Assembly (NCBI RefSeq): GCF_900231835.1
Contig: NZ_OCTN01000002.1
Location: forward strand, 124,001-188,000
DNA: 64,000 bases
Source of the DNA: Pontivivens marinum
Lineage (GTDB): Bacteria; Pseudomonadota; Alphaproteobacteria; Rhodobacterales; Rhodobacteraceae
Direction: 5' to 3'
The position numbers were made by a program, and so were the translations under genes. Below are positions 18,002 through 27,073 of the stretch, piece by piece; within the stretch, counting starts at the first letter, position 1; the number at the start of each line of letters is the position of its first letter. The notes below the pieces were generated by a model that was not told the origin of the DNA, ran no database searches, and saw only the letters and a list, made by a program, of their open reading frames with translations.

Positions 18002-18676
18002 TCAGGCGATTTTCCGCCTGTACGTGGCCAGAAGGACACCTATCAAAGTAGTAATGCCCAATCCCGCGATAATGGCGACATCAACATGCACCGTTCGTGC
18101 CTGTGCTATTATGCCGATTAGGGCCCAGATGACCGCGACTGAATATGCGGGGGCAAAACCGGCGCGCCATTGGATCGCAGCAGCAAATAGCACTGCAACG
18201 GGCAGCAGCACGCGCGCCCAGCCCAGATCATCGAATGCAATGCCGTATCCCGCCGCAAGCAGGGCAATGCTGACAAAACTCGCCGCGCTGAGCCATCCGG
18301 CATACAGCCCCAGCGGCACGGTGGCTAATGGTTGCGCGCGGTTGAGCATGGCGCAAACCGCGCCAAACAACATGATGAGGATCAGGATCGTCGCCCAAAC
18401 GGGGCTGTAGCCCGCCACCGGCAGCCAGATCACGCCGATGGACAGGCTAAGGGTCAACATCAGGTCGGGTTTTACCTTTTGCACTATCGCCTCACGACCG
18501 GTGTGCAGGATCAGGCCCAGATAGATCAGGCCCCAAATGCTGAATGCCCAACCCGCGGGTTGTATCGCGGGATTGCCCTGTGGAATCGGATAGCGGTCGG
18601 GTGAAAAGCCGTTGAACGGTGTGAAAAAGGGCATTGCTGCGAACAGGATGGCGAGGATCAGGTTGAGATAGCGCAT
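18002..18676 (-). CDS. TspO/MBR-related integral membrane protein
   Basis: Hydrophobic protein of 224 residues with about six or seven membrane segments. The stretch PAGWAFSIWGLIYLGLI resembles the longer relatives of tryptophan-rich sensory proteins (TspO/MBR), which bind porphyrins or other small ligands. It is longer than classic TspO (about 160 residues), and the remaining sequence is poorly diagnostic, so the family call is tentative. It lies between DUF1203 and surE on the same strand, inside a cluster where serS and surE are usually neighbours. Confidence 0.6.
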   Translation of the reverse strand: MRYLNLILAILFAAMPFFTPFNGFSPDRYPIPQGNPAIQPAGWAFSIWGLIYLGLILHTGREAIVQKVKPDLMLTLSLSIGVIWLPVAGYSPVWATILILIMLFGAVCAMLNRAQPLATVPLGLYAGWLSAASFVSIALLAAGYGIAFDDLGWARVLLPVAVLFAAAIQWRAGFAPAYSVAVIWALIGIIAQARTVHVDVAIIAGLGITTLIGVLLATYRRKIA

Positions 18677-18688
18677 GATGTTTCCCTT

Positions 18689-18712
18689 GCGTCCCGTGTT
18701 TGGTCGGGACGC
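18689..18712 (-). terminator. Hairpin between DUF1203 and TspO-like genes
   Basis: The arms GCGTCCCG and CGGGACGC enclose an 8-base loop. It lies just upstream of the TspO-like start and after the DUF1203 stop on the minus strand. No long T run, so it could be a terminator or a leader structure. Confidence 0.5.
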
Positions 18713-18721
18713 TTGGATGCC

Positions 18722-19195
18722 CTAACCGCGTGTAATTCGCGTGTGGTAACAGTTATTCCGCGCGGACCGAACGTCAACAAAGGCAACCTGCGGATCGTTC
18801 AGGATGTCCTGTGCAGCCTGCGGAATATCCTGCGTTGGAATGATCGCGCCGGTGCCATAGCGGATGCGATAGTCGGCTGTGTACCCCTTGATCAGATATT
18901 CGGGGCTGGTCAGAAAGCCGGGGATTTGTGGCGAGGGGGCGGGTGCTGTGCATGCATCAGCGCATAGGAAGATCGGGCCAACCTCGGCATAGGGTTGCGC
19001 ATCAGGGAAGGGACGCCATGCGGCGATCAGGTATTCCGCGCCCTCTGGCACGATTGCCATGCAGTGGCGGCAGGGAACACCGTTTCCATCGCTGATGGCA
19101 CGCTCGGCGGGATTGCCCCAAAAATCAGGGCCACCATTTTGCAGGGCGCGGACGGCATCGGTGGGTAATGCGTGGAAGGTGATGGAATGTGTCAT
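18722..19195 (-). CDS. DUF1203 family protein
   Basis: Soluble protein of 157 residues belonging to DUF1203. Key features are PCRHCMAIVPEGAEYLIAAW with a CxxC pair, RPFPDAQPYAEVGPIFLCAD followed by another Cys, and RYGTGAIIP; the cysteines and histidine look like a metal or redox site. Function is unknown. The ATG at 19195 has AGGAGACC ahead. Flanked by hairpins on both sides, so it is probably its own transcript within the serS-surE interval. Confidence 0.8.
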   Translation of the reverse strand: MTHSITFHALPTDAVRALQNGGPDFWGNPAERAISDGNGVPCRHCMAIVPEGAEYLIAAWRPFPDAQPYAEVGPIFLCADACTAPAPSPQIPGFLTSPEYLIKGYTADYRIRYGTGAIIPTQDIPQAAQDILNDPQVAFVDVRSARNNCYHTRITRG

Positions 19196-19234
19196 GCAGG
19201 TCTCCTTTGTTGAAGCCTGCATCACAAATGAAAT

Positions 19235-19272
19235 GGACCCGCTCCACCCGTTTCATGCGGTGGGGCGGGTCC
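19235..19272 (-). terminator. Hairpin terminator behind serS
   Basis: Long GC-rich arms GGACCCGCTCCACC and GGTGGGGCGGGTCC pair with one G-T pair around a 10-base loop. It lies just behind the serS stop on the minus strand. Confidence 0.7.
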
Positions 19273-19280
19273 GTGTTTAA

Positions 19281-20570
19281 TTAAGCGAGGATACCCTCAG
19301 CCGTGATTTGCGTCTTGCCGCCCATATAGGGGTGCAGCGCCTCAGGCAGAATGACCGAGCCATCCGCCTGCTGCCCGTTTTCCAGCACGGCAATCAGGCA
19401 GCGCCCGACGGCTAGGCCGGAACCGTTCAGGGTGTGCACGAATTCAGGCTTGCCACCATCCGTAGGGCGGAAGCGGGCATTCATGCGGCGCGCCTGAAAA
19501 TCACCGGTGGTCGAGCAGGACGAAATCTCACGATAGGCATCCTGACCGGGCAACCATACCTCGATGTCATGGGTGCGGCGCGCGCCAAAGCCCATATCGC
19601 CGGTGCACAGCGACAGCGTACGATAGGCGAGGCCCAGCCGGTCGAGGATTGCCTCGGCACAACCCGTCATGCGGTCCAACTCGGCGCGGCTTTTGCTGGG
19701 GTGGACGATGGAAACCATCTCGACCTTTTCGAACTGGTGCTGACGCAACATGCCGGAGGTATCACGGCCTGCGCTGCCTGCCTCGGACCGGAAACACAGG
19801 GTGTGTGCGGTCATGCGGCGGGGCAGGGTGGCCTCGTCCAGAATATCTCCGGAAACGGAATAGGTTAGCGTGACCTCGGATGTCGGGATCAGCCACCAGC
19901 CATTGGTGGTTTGGTAGCTGTCATCGCCAAATTTCGGCAGCTTGTCGGTGCCGGTCATTGCCTCCTCACGCACCAGAACGGGGGTGTTGGTTTCCTCCAG
20001 CCCGTGTTCGTTGGTGTGCATGTCCAGCATGAATTGCGCCAAGCCGCGATGCAGGCGGGCAACCGCGCCGCGCAGTACGACAAAGCGTGAGCCGGACAGC
20101 TTGCCACCCGTCTCGAAATCCAGGCCCTTGGCCGCGGCCAGCTCGAAATGCTCAACCGGTTTGAAGTCGAAAGACGGGGGTGTGCCGCTGCGCCGCATCT
20201 CGACATTGTCGGATTCGTCTGCGCCATCGGGCACGTCTGCATCGGGCGTGTTGGGTAGGCGCATCAGGCGGTCGTCGAGCTGTTCCTGCAAGGTTTTTGC
20301 GTCAGCCTCCAGCCGCGCAATCTCGTCCTTCTTCTCGGCGACGAGGGCGCGCAGGCGCTGGAATTCATCCTCATCGCCCTTTGCCTTGGCCGCGCCAACC
20401 TGTTTCGAGGCGGCGTTACGTTCCTGAAGCGCGTTCTGCGCGGCCTGAATCGCCTCACGACGGCGGGTGTCCAGCGCGATCAGCTCAGATGAGACCGGCG
20501 CATCGCCCCGCCGCGCGAGGGCGGCGTCAAAGGCGGCGGGGTCGTCGCGAATGATGCGAATATCATGCAT
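19281..20570 (-). CDS. serS: Seryl-tRNA synthetase
   Basis: Charges tRNA-Ser and also the selenocysteine tRNA where present. The 429-residue protein has the N-terminal coiled-coil arm (about residues 30-100, rich in Glu, Lys and Ala) and the class II catalytic core with motif 2 ([22 protein letters not shown]) shown here by its ends FRSEAG and RQHQFEKVE, and motif 3 (NGSGLAVGR). Length and motifs are normal. It belongs to the cytoplasmic translation machinery and is placed as usual near surE and secDF. Confidence 0.97.
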   Translation of the reverse strand: MHDIRIIRDDPAAFDAALARRGDAPVSSELIALDTRRREAIQAAQNALQERNAASKQVGAAKAKGDEDEFQRLRALVAEKKDEIARLEADAKTLQEQLDDRLMRLPNTPDADVPDGADESDNVEMRRSGTPPSFDFKPVEHFELAAAKGLDFETGGKLSGSRFVVLRGAVARLHRGLAQFMLDMHTNEHGLEETNTPVLVREEAMTGTDKLPKFGDDSYQTTNGWWLIPTSEVTLTYSVSGDILDEATLPRRMTAHTLCFRSEAGSAGRDTSGMLRQHQFEKVEMVSIVHPSKSRAELDRMTGCAEAILDRLGLAYRTLSLCTGDMGFGARRTHDIEVWLPGQDAYREISSCSTTGDFQARRMNARFRPTDGGKPEFVHTLNGSGLAVGRCLIAVLENGQQADGSVILPEALHPYMGGKTQITAEGILA

Positions 20571-20612
20571 GGGTCAAGCTCCGGTTGGTTTTTGTGAGCG
20601 GGTTATGCGGGA

Positions 20613-21752
20613 TTAGGAGGAGGGTGGCAATCCGAGGGTTTTGCGGAAATTATTATACTGATCGGACTCCTCGAAAAAAGTTATGTCGCTTTTTGCCCAG
20701 TGGATCGGGTGATCTTTAACCGCAAGCCAAGCAAAATTCGTACGTGAATTCCCGAATATTGAAGCCATGTGTTCACAATGGAGGCTGGAAAACCCCTCCC
20801 ACTCTGCGCCTCCAACATGCGCACCAGTCAAAGTTGCTCCATTGAACACAAAAGAGGGCTCTCCCAATGACAGTTCTGTATGGCGTAGATCAGCACCAGT
20901 AAGATCAGCGTATGCAAAATTTGCATTGGAGATGTCTGAAAAACGTGCTTCCATCCCGTGAAGTGTTGAGTATTTGAAATTACTATGCGCTATATAAGAA
21001 TATGATAATATTAAATTACTAATATTTGCTCTAGAAAAATTTACCTTTGACAGCATGGACCCAGATAAGTTTATGTCTTCTTTTAATTCATTAAACAATC
21101 TAGATATTGAAATAATGGCGTTTATTGCAGCTTGAATGTCAGCACGGGGCTCCACGTTAAGATATTTCTTAGCATACACCGTCCCCATCTTCGCGTGAGT
21201 ACGAATGTAAACGCAAAGTATCTTAATAATGGTTCCCTGATCACGGGCGCTATCTATCGCTAGACGCTCCAGAGCATAGATCGCACCAATCCTGACCTCG
21301 ATATTCGGAACGCTTTCCTCAACCTGCATCGTGATTATGCTGTCTCCCTGTTCAATCGGTTGAGGGGGAGATTTAATGCTGCGTTCTGCGCCAAGTTGAT
21401 CGATTGCCTTGGTGAAACGGTCGGTGAATAGCCCCTGTTCCGCTGTTTTTGCCTGCTGCTGCGCAACCACTGATCGCCAGATCACAAAGGGTAAGCCCAC
21501 GAGTGCGATTAATAGATAGGCATAACCGCGTAGGTCGGCGTCGGGTTCGGGTTTTGAGTTTAAGACGCTCATCAAAGCGCCCACCAAATGAAACGCCATC
21601 AGGATCGCAATTGCTACGAAGTATATTAATAGGCCAAACAGCGCGCCTTTTCCCAGTCGCCAAAGCAGGCCCTCTAACTGCGCGTTATCCACCTCAAAGC
21701 GTGAGCTATCGCCCGTCACTCGCTCTAGCCATTTTGATAGCCACGCCTTCAT
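20613..21752 (-). CDS. Membrane protein with pentapeptide repeats
   Basis: A 379-residue protein of unknown role. Two membrane segments lie near residues 35-65 and 80-100 (LLIYFVAIAILMAFHLVGAL, then AYLLIALVGLPFVIW). Next is the module TDRFTKAIDQLGA with IGAIYALERLAIDSARDQ, which is known in a widespread group of pentapeptide proteins. The C-terminal 150 residues hold a short set of pentapeptide repeats (SKVNFSRANISNLIL, ANFAYADLTGADLRH). The 3' half is clearly more AT-rich than the neighbours, suggesting transfer. The ATG at 21752 was chosen because GGAGG and GGCGGGA lie ahead and the frame upstream crosses the yajC promoter area. Confidence 0.78.
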   Translation of the reverse strand: MKAWLSKWLERVTGDSSRFEVDNAQLEGLLWRLGKGALFGLLIYFVAIAILMAFHLVGALMSVLNSKPEPDADLRGYAYLLIALVGLPFVIWRSVVAQQQAKTAEQGLFTDRFTKAIDQLGAERSIKSPPQPIEQGDSIITMQVEESVPNIEVRIGAIYALERLAIDSARDQGTIIKILCVYIRTHAKMGTVYAKKYLNVEPRADIQAAINAIISISRLFNELKEDINLSGSMLSKVNFSRANISNLILSYSYIAHSNFKYSTLHGMEARFSDISNANFAYADLTGADLRHTELSLGEPSFVFNGATLTGAHVGGAEWEGFSSLHCEHMASIFGNSRTNFAWLAVKDHPIHWAKSDITFFEESDQYNNFRKTLGLPPSS

Positions 21753-21853
21753 TCCCGCCTCACCTCCTTGCACCGCTCCTAGGCAAGCTATAGGTATCCA
21801 CCGACTTCGCAATCGAGACTCTTGGCCGGTTTGGGCCCACTTCGGAGAAACAA

Positions 21854-22177
21854 ATGTTCGTAACCCCTGCATATGCTCAGGCTGCTGGCGGCGCTGTCGC
21901 CGGTATTGGTCAGTTCCTTCCTATCGTCCTCATCTTTGGTATCGTCTACTTCCTGATGATCCGTCCCCAGCAAAAGCGGGTGAAGGAGCATAAGGCCATG
22001 GTCGAGGCGCTGCGCCGTGGCGACGTTGTCGTCACTCAGGGTGGCCTGATCGGTAAGGTCATCAAAGTTAAAGAAGATAACGAGATCGAGGTTGAACTGT
22101 CCGAGGGTGTGAAGGTGCGCGTTGTTCAGTCCACCATCGCTCAGGTCATCAGCAAGACCGAACCGGCCAAGGACTGA
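21854..22177 (+). CDS. yajC: Preprotein translocase subunit YajC
   Basis: Small accessory subunit of the SecDF-YajC complex, 107 residues. One membrane helix near residues 22-42 (FLPIVLIFGIVYFLMIRPQQKR) ends in the hallmark RPQQKR, followed by the soluble part with LRRGDVVVTQGGLIGKV. It has a GGAGAAACAA ribosome site and lies six bases ahead of secD in the usual operon. Divergent from the pentapeptide-repeat gene. Confidence 0.97.
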   Translation: MFVTPAYAQAAGGAVAGIGQFLPIVLIFGIVYFLMIRPQQKRVKEHKAMVEALRRGDVVVTQGGLIGKVIKVKEDNEIEVELSEGVKVRVVQSTIAQVISKTEPAKD

Positions 22178-22182
22178 TCCGC

Positions 22183-23814
22183 ATGCTCGGGTATCCCCTC
22201 TGGAAGAAGATCTGCGTGGTGCTGGTGTGCCTCGCGGCTCTTATATTCTCCGCGCCCAATCTGTTCTACGCACAGGTTGAGGAATCGAATGATGCGGTTG
22301 CCGCAGGGCAGCAGGGGGATTGGCCGAGCTATTTGCCGTCCGACTTGATAAATCTAGGCCTCGACCTGCGCGGTGGTGCTCACCTGCTGGTCGAGGTTCA
22401 GGTCGCTGATGTGTATCAGGATCGTATGGACAGCGTTTGGCCCGAGGCGCTGCGCGTCCTGCGCGAACAACGCGATGTGGTTGGCACCGTTCGCCAGCTA
22501 GACACCGATCAGGGTGAATTGCTGATGCGGATTGGTGAGCCTGCGGGACTGGATACCGCGATTGCCGCGATCCGTGAGCTTGCGCAGCCCATCACCACGC
22601 TAACCGGTATCGGATCGACTGATATTGAGGTTTCGGCTGAGGGAACTGACTTGATCCGCGTTCGGTTGAGCGAGGCAGAGAAATCCGCCACTGATGACCG
22701 CACCGTCGCGCAATCCGTTGAAATCGTTCGCCGTCGTATTGACGAGAGCGGCACGCGAGAGCCGACAATCCAGCGGCAGGGTTCTGACCGTATTCTAATT
22801 CAGGTTCCGGGTGTTGGCTCCTCGCAGGAGGTTCTGGACCTGATCGGAACCACGGCGAAGCTGGGCTTCCACCACGTTATCAATCAGACGACCGATGAGA
22901 ATGCGCGGGCAGGGGCGGGCAACTTGCTGCTGCCTGATGTCAGCCAGCCGGGCGTCTATTATATCGTTGAACGTCGCGCCATTGTTAGCGGAGACCAGTT
23001 GGTCGATGCGCAGGCGACCTTTGACCAGAACAATAACCCGTCGGTTTCCTTCCGGTTTAACGCGCAGGGCGCGCGGATATTTGGCGATCACACGGCGGAA
23101 AATATCGGCAACCCATTCGCGATTGTTCTGGATAACGAGGTGATTTCAGCACCGCGTATCCAAAGCTATATTCCGGGTGGTTCGGGTATCATTACCGGCC
23201 AGTTTACTACGCAGGAAACCACGAACCTGTCGATCCTGCTGCGGGCGGGCGCGTTGCCTGCCGAGCTGGTCGTGCTGGAACAGCGGACCATCGGGCCCGA
23301 GCTGGGCGCAGATTCGATTGAGGCAGGGCGTATCGCCACCGCAGTCGCCTTCGTCGCGGTTCTGGTCTTTATGGCGCTGAGCTACGGCCTGTTCGGTCTG
23401 TTTGCCAATGTGGCGCTGATCCTGAACGTGGCGATGATCTTTGCGATCCTATCTATTCTGGGGGCGACACTAACGCTGCCCGGTATTGCGGGGATCGTGC
23501 TGACGGTCGGTATGGCGGTTGATGCCAACGTGCTGATTTTCGAGCGTATTCGTGAGGAGCTAAAGGCGGCAAAGGGTCCAGCCCGCGCAATTCAACTGGG
23601 CTATGACAAAGCATTTACAGCCATCATCGACGCGAACATCACTACCTTTATCGCGGCGATTATTCTGTTTGCCATCGGCTCCGGCCCTGTGCGCGGCTTC
23701 GCTGTGACGCTGGGTGTGGGGATCATCACCTCGGTCTTTGCTGCGTTGCTGATTACACGCCTGCTAATCGTGACGTGGTTCGCCATGCGTCGCCCCAAAG
23801 AAATTGAAGTGTGA
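22183..23814 (+). CDS. secD: Protein translocase subunit SecD
   Basis: RND-family subunit that uses the proton gradient to help export proteins through SecYEG. The 543 residues have an N-terminal membrane helix, a large periplasmic part with LGLDLRGGAHLLVEV and the P1 head, and five further membrane helices at the C-terminus with GIVLTVGMAVDANVLIFERIREE. Length is normal. Followed directly by secF. Confidence 0.97.
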   Translation: MLGYPLWKKICVVLVCLAALIFSAPNLFYAQVEESNDAVAAGQQGDWPSYLPSDLINLGLDLRGGAHLLVEVQVADVYQDRMDSVWPEALRVLREQRDVVGTVRQLDTDQGELLMRIGEPAGLDTAIAAIRELAQPITTLTGIGSTDIEVSAEGTDLIRVRLSEAEKSATDDRTVAQSVEIVRRRIDESGTREPTIQRQGSDRILIQVPGVGSSQEVLDLIGTTAKLGFHHVINQTTDENARAGAGNLLLPDVSQPGVYYIVERRAIVSGDQLVDAQATFDQNNNPSVSFRFNAQGARIFGDHTAENIGNPFAIVLDNEVISAPRIQSYIPGGSGIITGQFTTQETTNLSILLRAGALPAELVVLEQRTIGPELGADSIEAGRIATAVAFVAVLVFMALSYGLFGLFANVALILNVAMIFAILSILGATLTLPGIAGIVLTVGMAVDANVLIFERIREELKAAKGPARAIQLGYDKAFTAIIDANITTFIAAIILFAIGSGPVRGFAVTLGVGIITSVFAALLITRLLIVTWFAMRRPKEIEV

Positions 23815-23821
23815 GCGGATC

Positions 23822-24820
23822 ATGCGCCTGAAACTGATACCGGATTCGACCAAGTTCGATTTCTTTAAGCTACAGACACTCTCCTTCGGCATTTCGACGC
23901 TGGCGGTGATTGCATCAATCGTGTTGTTTGCGATGGTCGGCCTGAATTACGGCATCGATTTTCGGGGTGGCTCGGTCATCATGACCGAAACGCCCGGTCC
24001 TGTCGCGACGCAGGACTATCGCGATTTGCTCGGTGAGCTGGAGGTTGGTGATGCAACCGTTAGCCAAATCAGCGACCCGGCTGCTGAACTGACCGGTGCT
24101 GCGCAGAACTCCGCGCTGATCCGGATTGAGCAGCAGGACGGTGAAGCCGCAATTCAGAACGAAACTGTTCAGATGGTTGTGAATGCCCTGCAGGAGCGGT
24201 TCGAGGGTCTGACAATTCTGTCCACTGAAAGCGTCGGCGCCAAGGTGTCCGGCGAACTGGTTCAGGCCGGTATCCTCGCTGTTGGTTTGGCTGTGGCAGC
24301 GGTGTTGTTCTACATCTGGCTGCGGTTCGAGTGGCAATTTGCACTGGGCGCGGTTGCTGCGCTGGTCCACGATGTGATTCTGACGATTGGTGTGTTCAGC
24401 TTGGTCGGGTTGGAATTCAACTTGGCCATTATTGCTGCGATCCTGACGATTGTGGGCTATTCGCTGAACGATACGGTGGTTGTGTTTGACCGCGTGCGTG
24501 AAAACCTGCGCCGGTATAAGCAGATGACATTGCGTGACCTGCTGAACCTGTCGCTGAACGAAACGTTAAGCCGTACGGTTATGACCTCTGTCACGACCTT
24601 GATCGCGCTGATCGCACTTTATGTGCTGGGAGGGGAGACCATTCGCGGGTTTACCTTCGCCATGATCTGGGGCGTCGTGGTTGGCACCTATTCCTCGGTC
24701 TTTGTGGCTTCTCCCATCCTGCTGCGTCTGGATGTAAAGCGGGATTGGTCCAAGGACGGTGAGGGCCCGACCAAGGGACCGCGCAAGGGTGGAACCAAAT
24801 TCGCGCATATTGATGCGTAA
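23822..24820 (+). CDS. secF: Protein translocase subunit SecF
   Basis: Partner of SecD, 332 residues with six membrane helices. Marks are NYGIDFRGGSVIM after the first helix and IVGYSLNDTVVVFDRVREN in helix 4-5. The start ATG at 23822 lies 7 bases after the secD stop with GAGCGG ahead; an in-frame ATG at 23804 would overlap secD and is less likely. The last eight bases overlap a small membrane-protein frame. Confidence 0.96.
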   Translation: MRLKLIPDSTKFDFFKLQTLSFGISTLAVIASIVLFAMVGLNYGIDFRGGSVIMTETPGPVATQDYRDLLGELEVGDATVSQISDPAAELTGAAQNSALIRIEQQDGEAAIQNETVQMVVNALQERFEGLTILSTESVGAKVSGELVQAGILAVGLAVAAVLFYIWLRFEWQFALGAVAALVHDVILTIGVFSLVGLEFNLAIIAAILTIVGYSLNDTVVVFDRVRENLRRYKQMTLRDLLNLSLNETLSRTVMTSVTTLIALIALYVLGGETIRGFTFAMIWGVVVGTYSSVFVASPILLRLDVKRDWSKDGEGPTKGPRKGGTKFAHIDA

Positions 24821-24947
24821 GGTTCGCAACTTTGCACTGGAGGTCGGGTTGTGCATTTTAGGCGCATTGATCGGGTGGGCGGCTATCGACTATCTTGGCG
24901 ATGAACAGCCGCTCACCTTATTCGAGCAGTCCGACATCTCAGGTTGA
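24813..24947 (+). CDS. Possible small single-pass membrane protein
   Basis: A 44-residue open frame that starts inside the end of secF (ATG at 24813) and ends 17 bases before the Mth938-like gene. It begins with basic residues (MRKVRNF) and then has one clear membrane helix (LEVGLCILGALIGWAAIDYL) and a short acidic tail. The helix and coupling to secF argue that it is real, but no family is recognised and a chance frame cannot be excluded. Confidence 0.5.
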   Translation: MRKVRNFALEVGLCILGALIGWAAIDYLGDEQPLTLFEQSDISG

Positions 24948-24964
24948 AATCACGGAGCGTTCCC

Positions 24965-25321
24965 ATGCAGCTCAATGAAATAGACTATGAAAATGCCCGG
25001 CCCGTAGAGGGTTACGGACCCGGCTTTTTCCGCGTCGATGGTAAGGTGATTGAGGGTGGCGTTGCCCTGTTGCCAAATGGCGCGCAGCCATGGTCCGGTG
25101 ACGCGGCGCCATTTCTGGCCATAGCGGACGATATCGATGTTCTGTTTTTCGGAACAGGCGGCGAAATTGCAAACCCGCCTGAGGACCTCATCGCCGCGCT
25201 GGAGGGTGCAGATATCGGGGTTGAAATCATGTCATCCCCATCCGCATGCCGAACCTATAATGTGTTGTTGAGCGAGGGGCGGCGGATCGCGGCTGCGCTG
25301 ATGCCAGTTCTATCGCAGTGA
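24965..25321 (+). CDS. Mth938-like domain protein (DUF498)
   Basis: A 118-residue soluble protein of the Mth938/NDUFAF3-like family. It shows VDGKVIEGGVALLP, the core DIDVLFFGTGGEI and VEIMSSPSACRTYNVLLSEGRRIAAALMP, all typical. Its human relative assists complex I assembly; the bacterial role is uncertain. The family often follows secDF in alphaproteobacteria. The ATG at 24965 has GGAGCG ahead; a TTG at 24944 overlapping the previous stop is the alternative. Confidence 0.85.
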   Translation: MQLNEIDYENARPVEGYGPGFFRVDGKVIEGGVALLPNGAQPWSGDAAPFLAIADDIDVLFFGTGGEIANPPEDLIAALEGADIGVEIMSSPSACRTYNVLLSEGRRIAAALMPVLSQ

Positions 25322-25326
25322 ACACG

Positions 25327-25365
25327 CTAGGGCTTCTGATCGTTTTTATCTGATTTGCGCCCTAG
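25327..25365 (+). terminator. Possible terminator behind the secDF operon
   Basis: Short arms CTAGGGC and GCCCTAG with a long 25-base loop, followed by CCTTTT. Located just behind the Mth938-like gene; weak because of the loop length. Confidence 0.35.
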
Positions 25366-25444
25366 GCCTTTTCCCGACGCGATCCCGTGATATGTAACAC
25401 GTCAAGCGGCCGCGCTATTGCGGTCAATTAACAGGAGAACTCCA

Positions 25445-26044
25445 ATGGCATTTAACCTTCCCGATCTGCCCTATGCTCACGATGCACTTGCCCCACATGG
25501 CATGAGCGCTGAGACGCTGGAATTCCACCACGACCTGCACCACAACGCCTATGTCGTTAACGGCAACAAGGCGATTGAGGGCACTGAGTGGGATGGCAAA
25601 TCCCTCGAAGAAATCATCACAGGCACCTACGACGCCAATGCTGTTGCGCAAAACGGCATCTTCAACAACATCTCGCAGTTGTGGAACCACAACCAGTTCT
25701 GGGAAATGATGAGCCCCGGCGCATCGGCTATGCCATCCGAGCTGGAAGCAGCATTGGTTGAGTCCTTCGGTTCCGTCGATGACTTCAAATCCCAATTCTC
25801 CGCTGCTGGCGCTGGCCAGTTCGGCTCCGGCTGGGCGTGGTTGGTTAAGGATACTGACGGCGCGCTGAAAGTAACGAAAACCGAAAACGGCGTGAACCCG
25901 CTGTGCTTCGGCCAAACCGCGTTGCTGGGCTGTGATGTTTGGGAGCACTCCTACTACATCGATTTCCGCAACAAGCGTCCTGTCTACCTGTCCAACTTCC
26001 TGGACAATCTGGTTAACTGGGAAAACGTCGCATCGCGCATGTGA
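25445..26044 (+). CDS. sodB: Superoxide dismutase, Fe type
   Basis: Cytoplasmic dismutase of 199 residues. The four metal ligands are visible: His in LEFHHDLHHNAYV, His in SQLWNHNQFW, and Asp and His in GCDVWEHSYY. GQFGSGWAWLV and the Gln region are in the typical places for Fe/Mn enzymes; the metal choice cannot be proved from sequence. AGGAGAACTCC precedes the ATG at 25445. A single gene with its own terminator. Confidence 0.96.
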   Translation: MAFNLPDLPYAHDALAPHGMSAETLEFHHDLHHNAYVVNGNKAIEGTEWDGKSLEEIITGTYDANAVAQNGIFNNISQLWNHNQFWEMMSPGASAMPSELEAALVESFGSVDDFKSQFSAAGAGQFGSGWAWLVKDTDGALKVTKTENGVNPLCFGQTALLGCDVWEHSYYIDFRNKRPVYLSNFLDNLVNWENVASRM

Positions 26045-26070
26045 TCTGACACAGCCGTTTTTGGCTATTC

Positions 26071-26096
26071 GGGGCGCCCATTGGGTGCCCCTTTTT
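26071..26096 (+). terminator. Terminator of sodB
   Basis: Hairpin with arms GGGGCGCCC and GGGTGCCCC, a 3-base loop and then TTTTT. A classic intrinsic terminator 27 bases behind sodB. Confidence 0.9.
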
Positions 26097-26191
26097 CATG
26101 GGCGCTGCCGATTATTGTGGGCGTACAATCGCGACCTCGTGCTTCGCGCCATGTGGCGTTATCTCTGCCTATAAAAATAGGGGAGAGTGCG

Positions 26192-27073
26192 ATGACCGAG
26201 AGCAAGAAGGGCGTTCTGGCGATGCTGGCAACATGCATCGCGTGGGGCCTGTCAGGCGCGTTCTATGCGCAGGTTAACCACTTGGAACCGCTGGAGGTGC
26301 TGGCCCATCGCACGATCTGGTCCTTCGCGTTTTTTGCAATCGTAATCGCAATGACTGGCCGCGCGGATAAGGTGCGCGAGGCCGTTCGCAGTCCCCGCAC
26401 GATCCTGACATTATTGCTGACGGCCATGTTGATCTCGGCCAACTGGTTCGGCTTCATCTATTCGATCCAGTCAAGCCGCGCGATGGAGGCATCGCTGGGC
26501 TATTACATCTTCCCCTTGGTTGCAGTTGGCATGGGATATCTGGTGTTCCGTGAACGCTTTGGCCGGTTGCAGGGTATCGGCATCGTATTGGCGATCAGCG
26601 CGGTGCTGGTCCTGACTGTTGGCTTGGGTGTTGCTCCATGGATCGCGCTGTTTCTGGCCGCGACCTTTGGCAGCTACGGTTTGATCAAGAAAACCCTAAC
26701 CGTCGGTCCCGTCACCAGCGTCTTTTTGGAGGTGTGCCTGCTGCTGCCACTGGCTGTTGGATATGTGATTTGGGGGCCGGGCATTGCCCATCTGGACCTG
26801 CATGACTGGTTGCTGCTGATCGCATCCGGTGTGCTAACTGGCGCGCCGCTGATGGGGTTTGCCTATGCGGCGACGCGCCTGAATTATGCAACCTTGGGCT
26901 TGGCGCAATACGTGAACCCGACGCTGCAATTCGCGGTGGCAACGATGCTGTTTCACGAACCGTTTACGAAGTGGCACGCCATCGCCTTCCCGATGATCTG
27001 GGCGGCGCTGGCGCTGTATAGTTGGGGTATCCTAAGTCAGGAAAGGCGCGCGCGCAGGGCACCCATCGCCTGA
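26192..27073 (+). CDS. rarD: EamA-family transporter RarD
   Basis: Inner-membrane protein of 293 residues with about ten membrane helices in two EamA halves. Matches to RarD include ATCIAWGLSGAFYAQ at the start and YSIQSSRAMEASLGYYIFPL, with LNYATLGLAQYVNPTLQF near the end. Relatives are metabolite exporters or chloramphenicol-sensitive proteins; the substrate is unknown. The start ATG has GGGGAGAG ahead. The 3' end overlaps the convergent LOG gene by 37 bases. Confidence 0.85.
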   Translation: MTESKKGVLAMLATCIAWGLSGAFYAQVNHLEPLEVLAHRTIWSFAFFAIVIAMTGRADKVREAVRSPRTILTLLLTAMLISANWFGFIYSIQSSRAMEASLGYYIFPLVAVGMGYLVFRERFGRLQGIGIVLAISAVLVLTVGLGVAPWIALFLAATFGSYGLIKKTLTVGPVTSVFLEVCLLLPLAVGYVIWGPGIAHLDLHDWLLLIASGVLTGAPLMGFAYAATRLNYATLGLAQYVNPTLQFAVATMLFHEPFTKWHAIAFPMIWAALALYSWGILSQERRARRAPIA

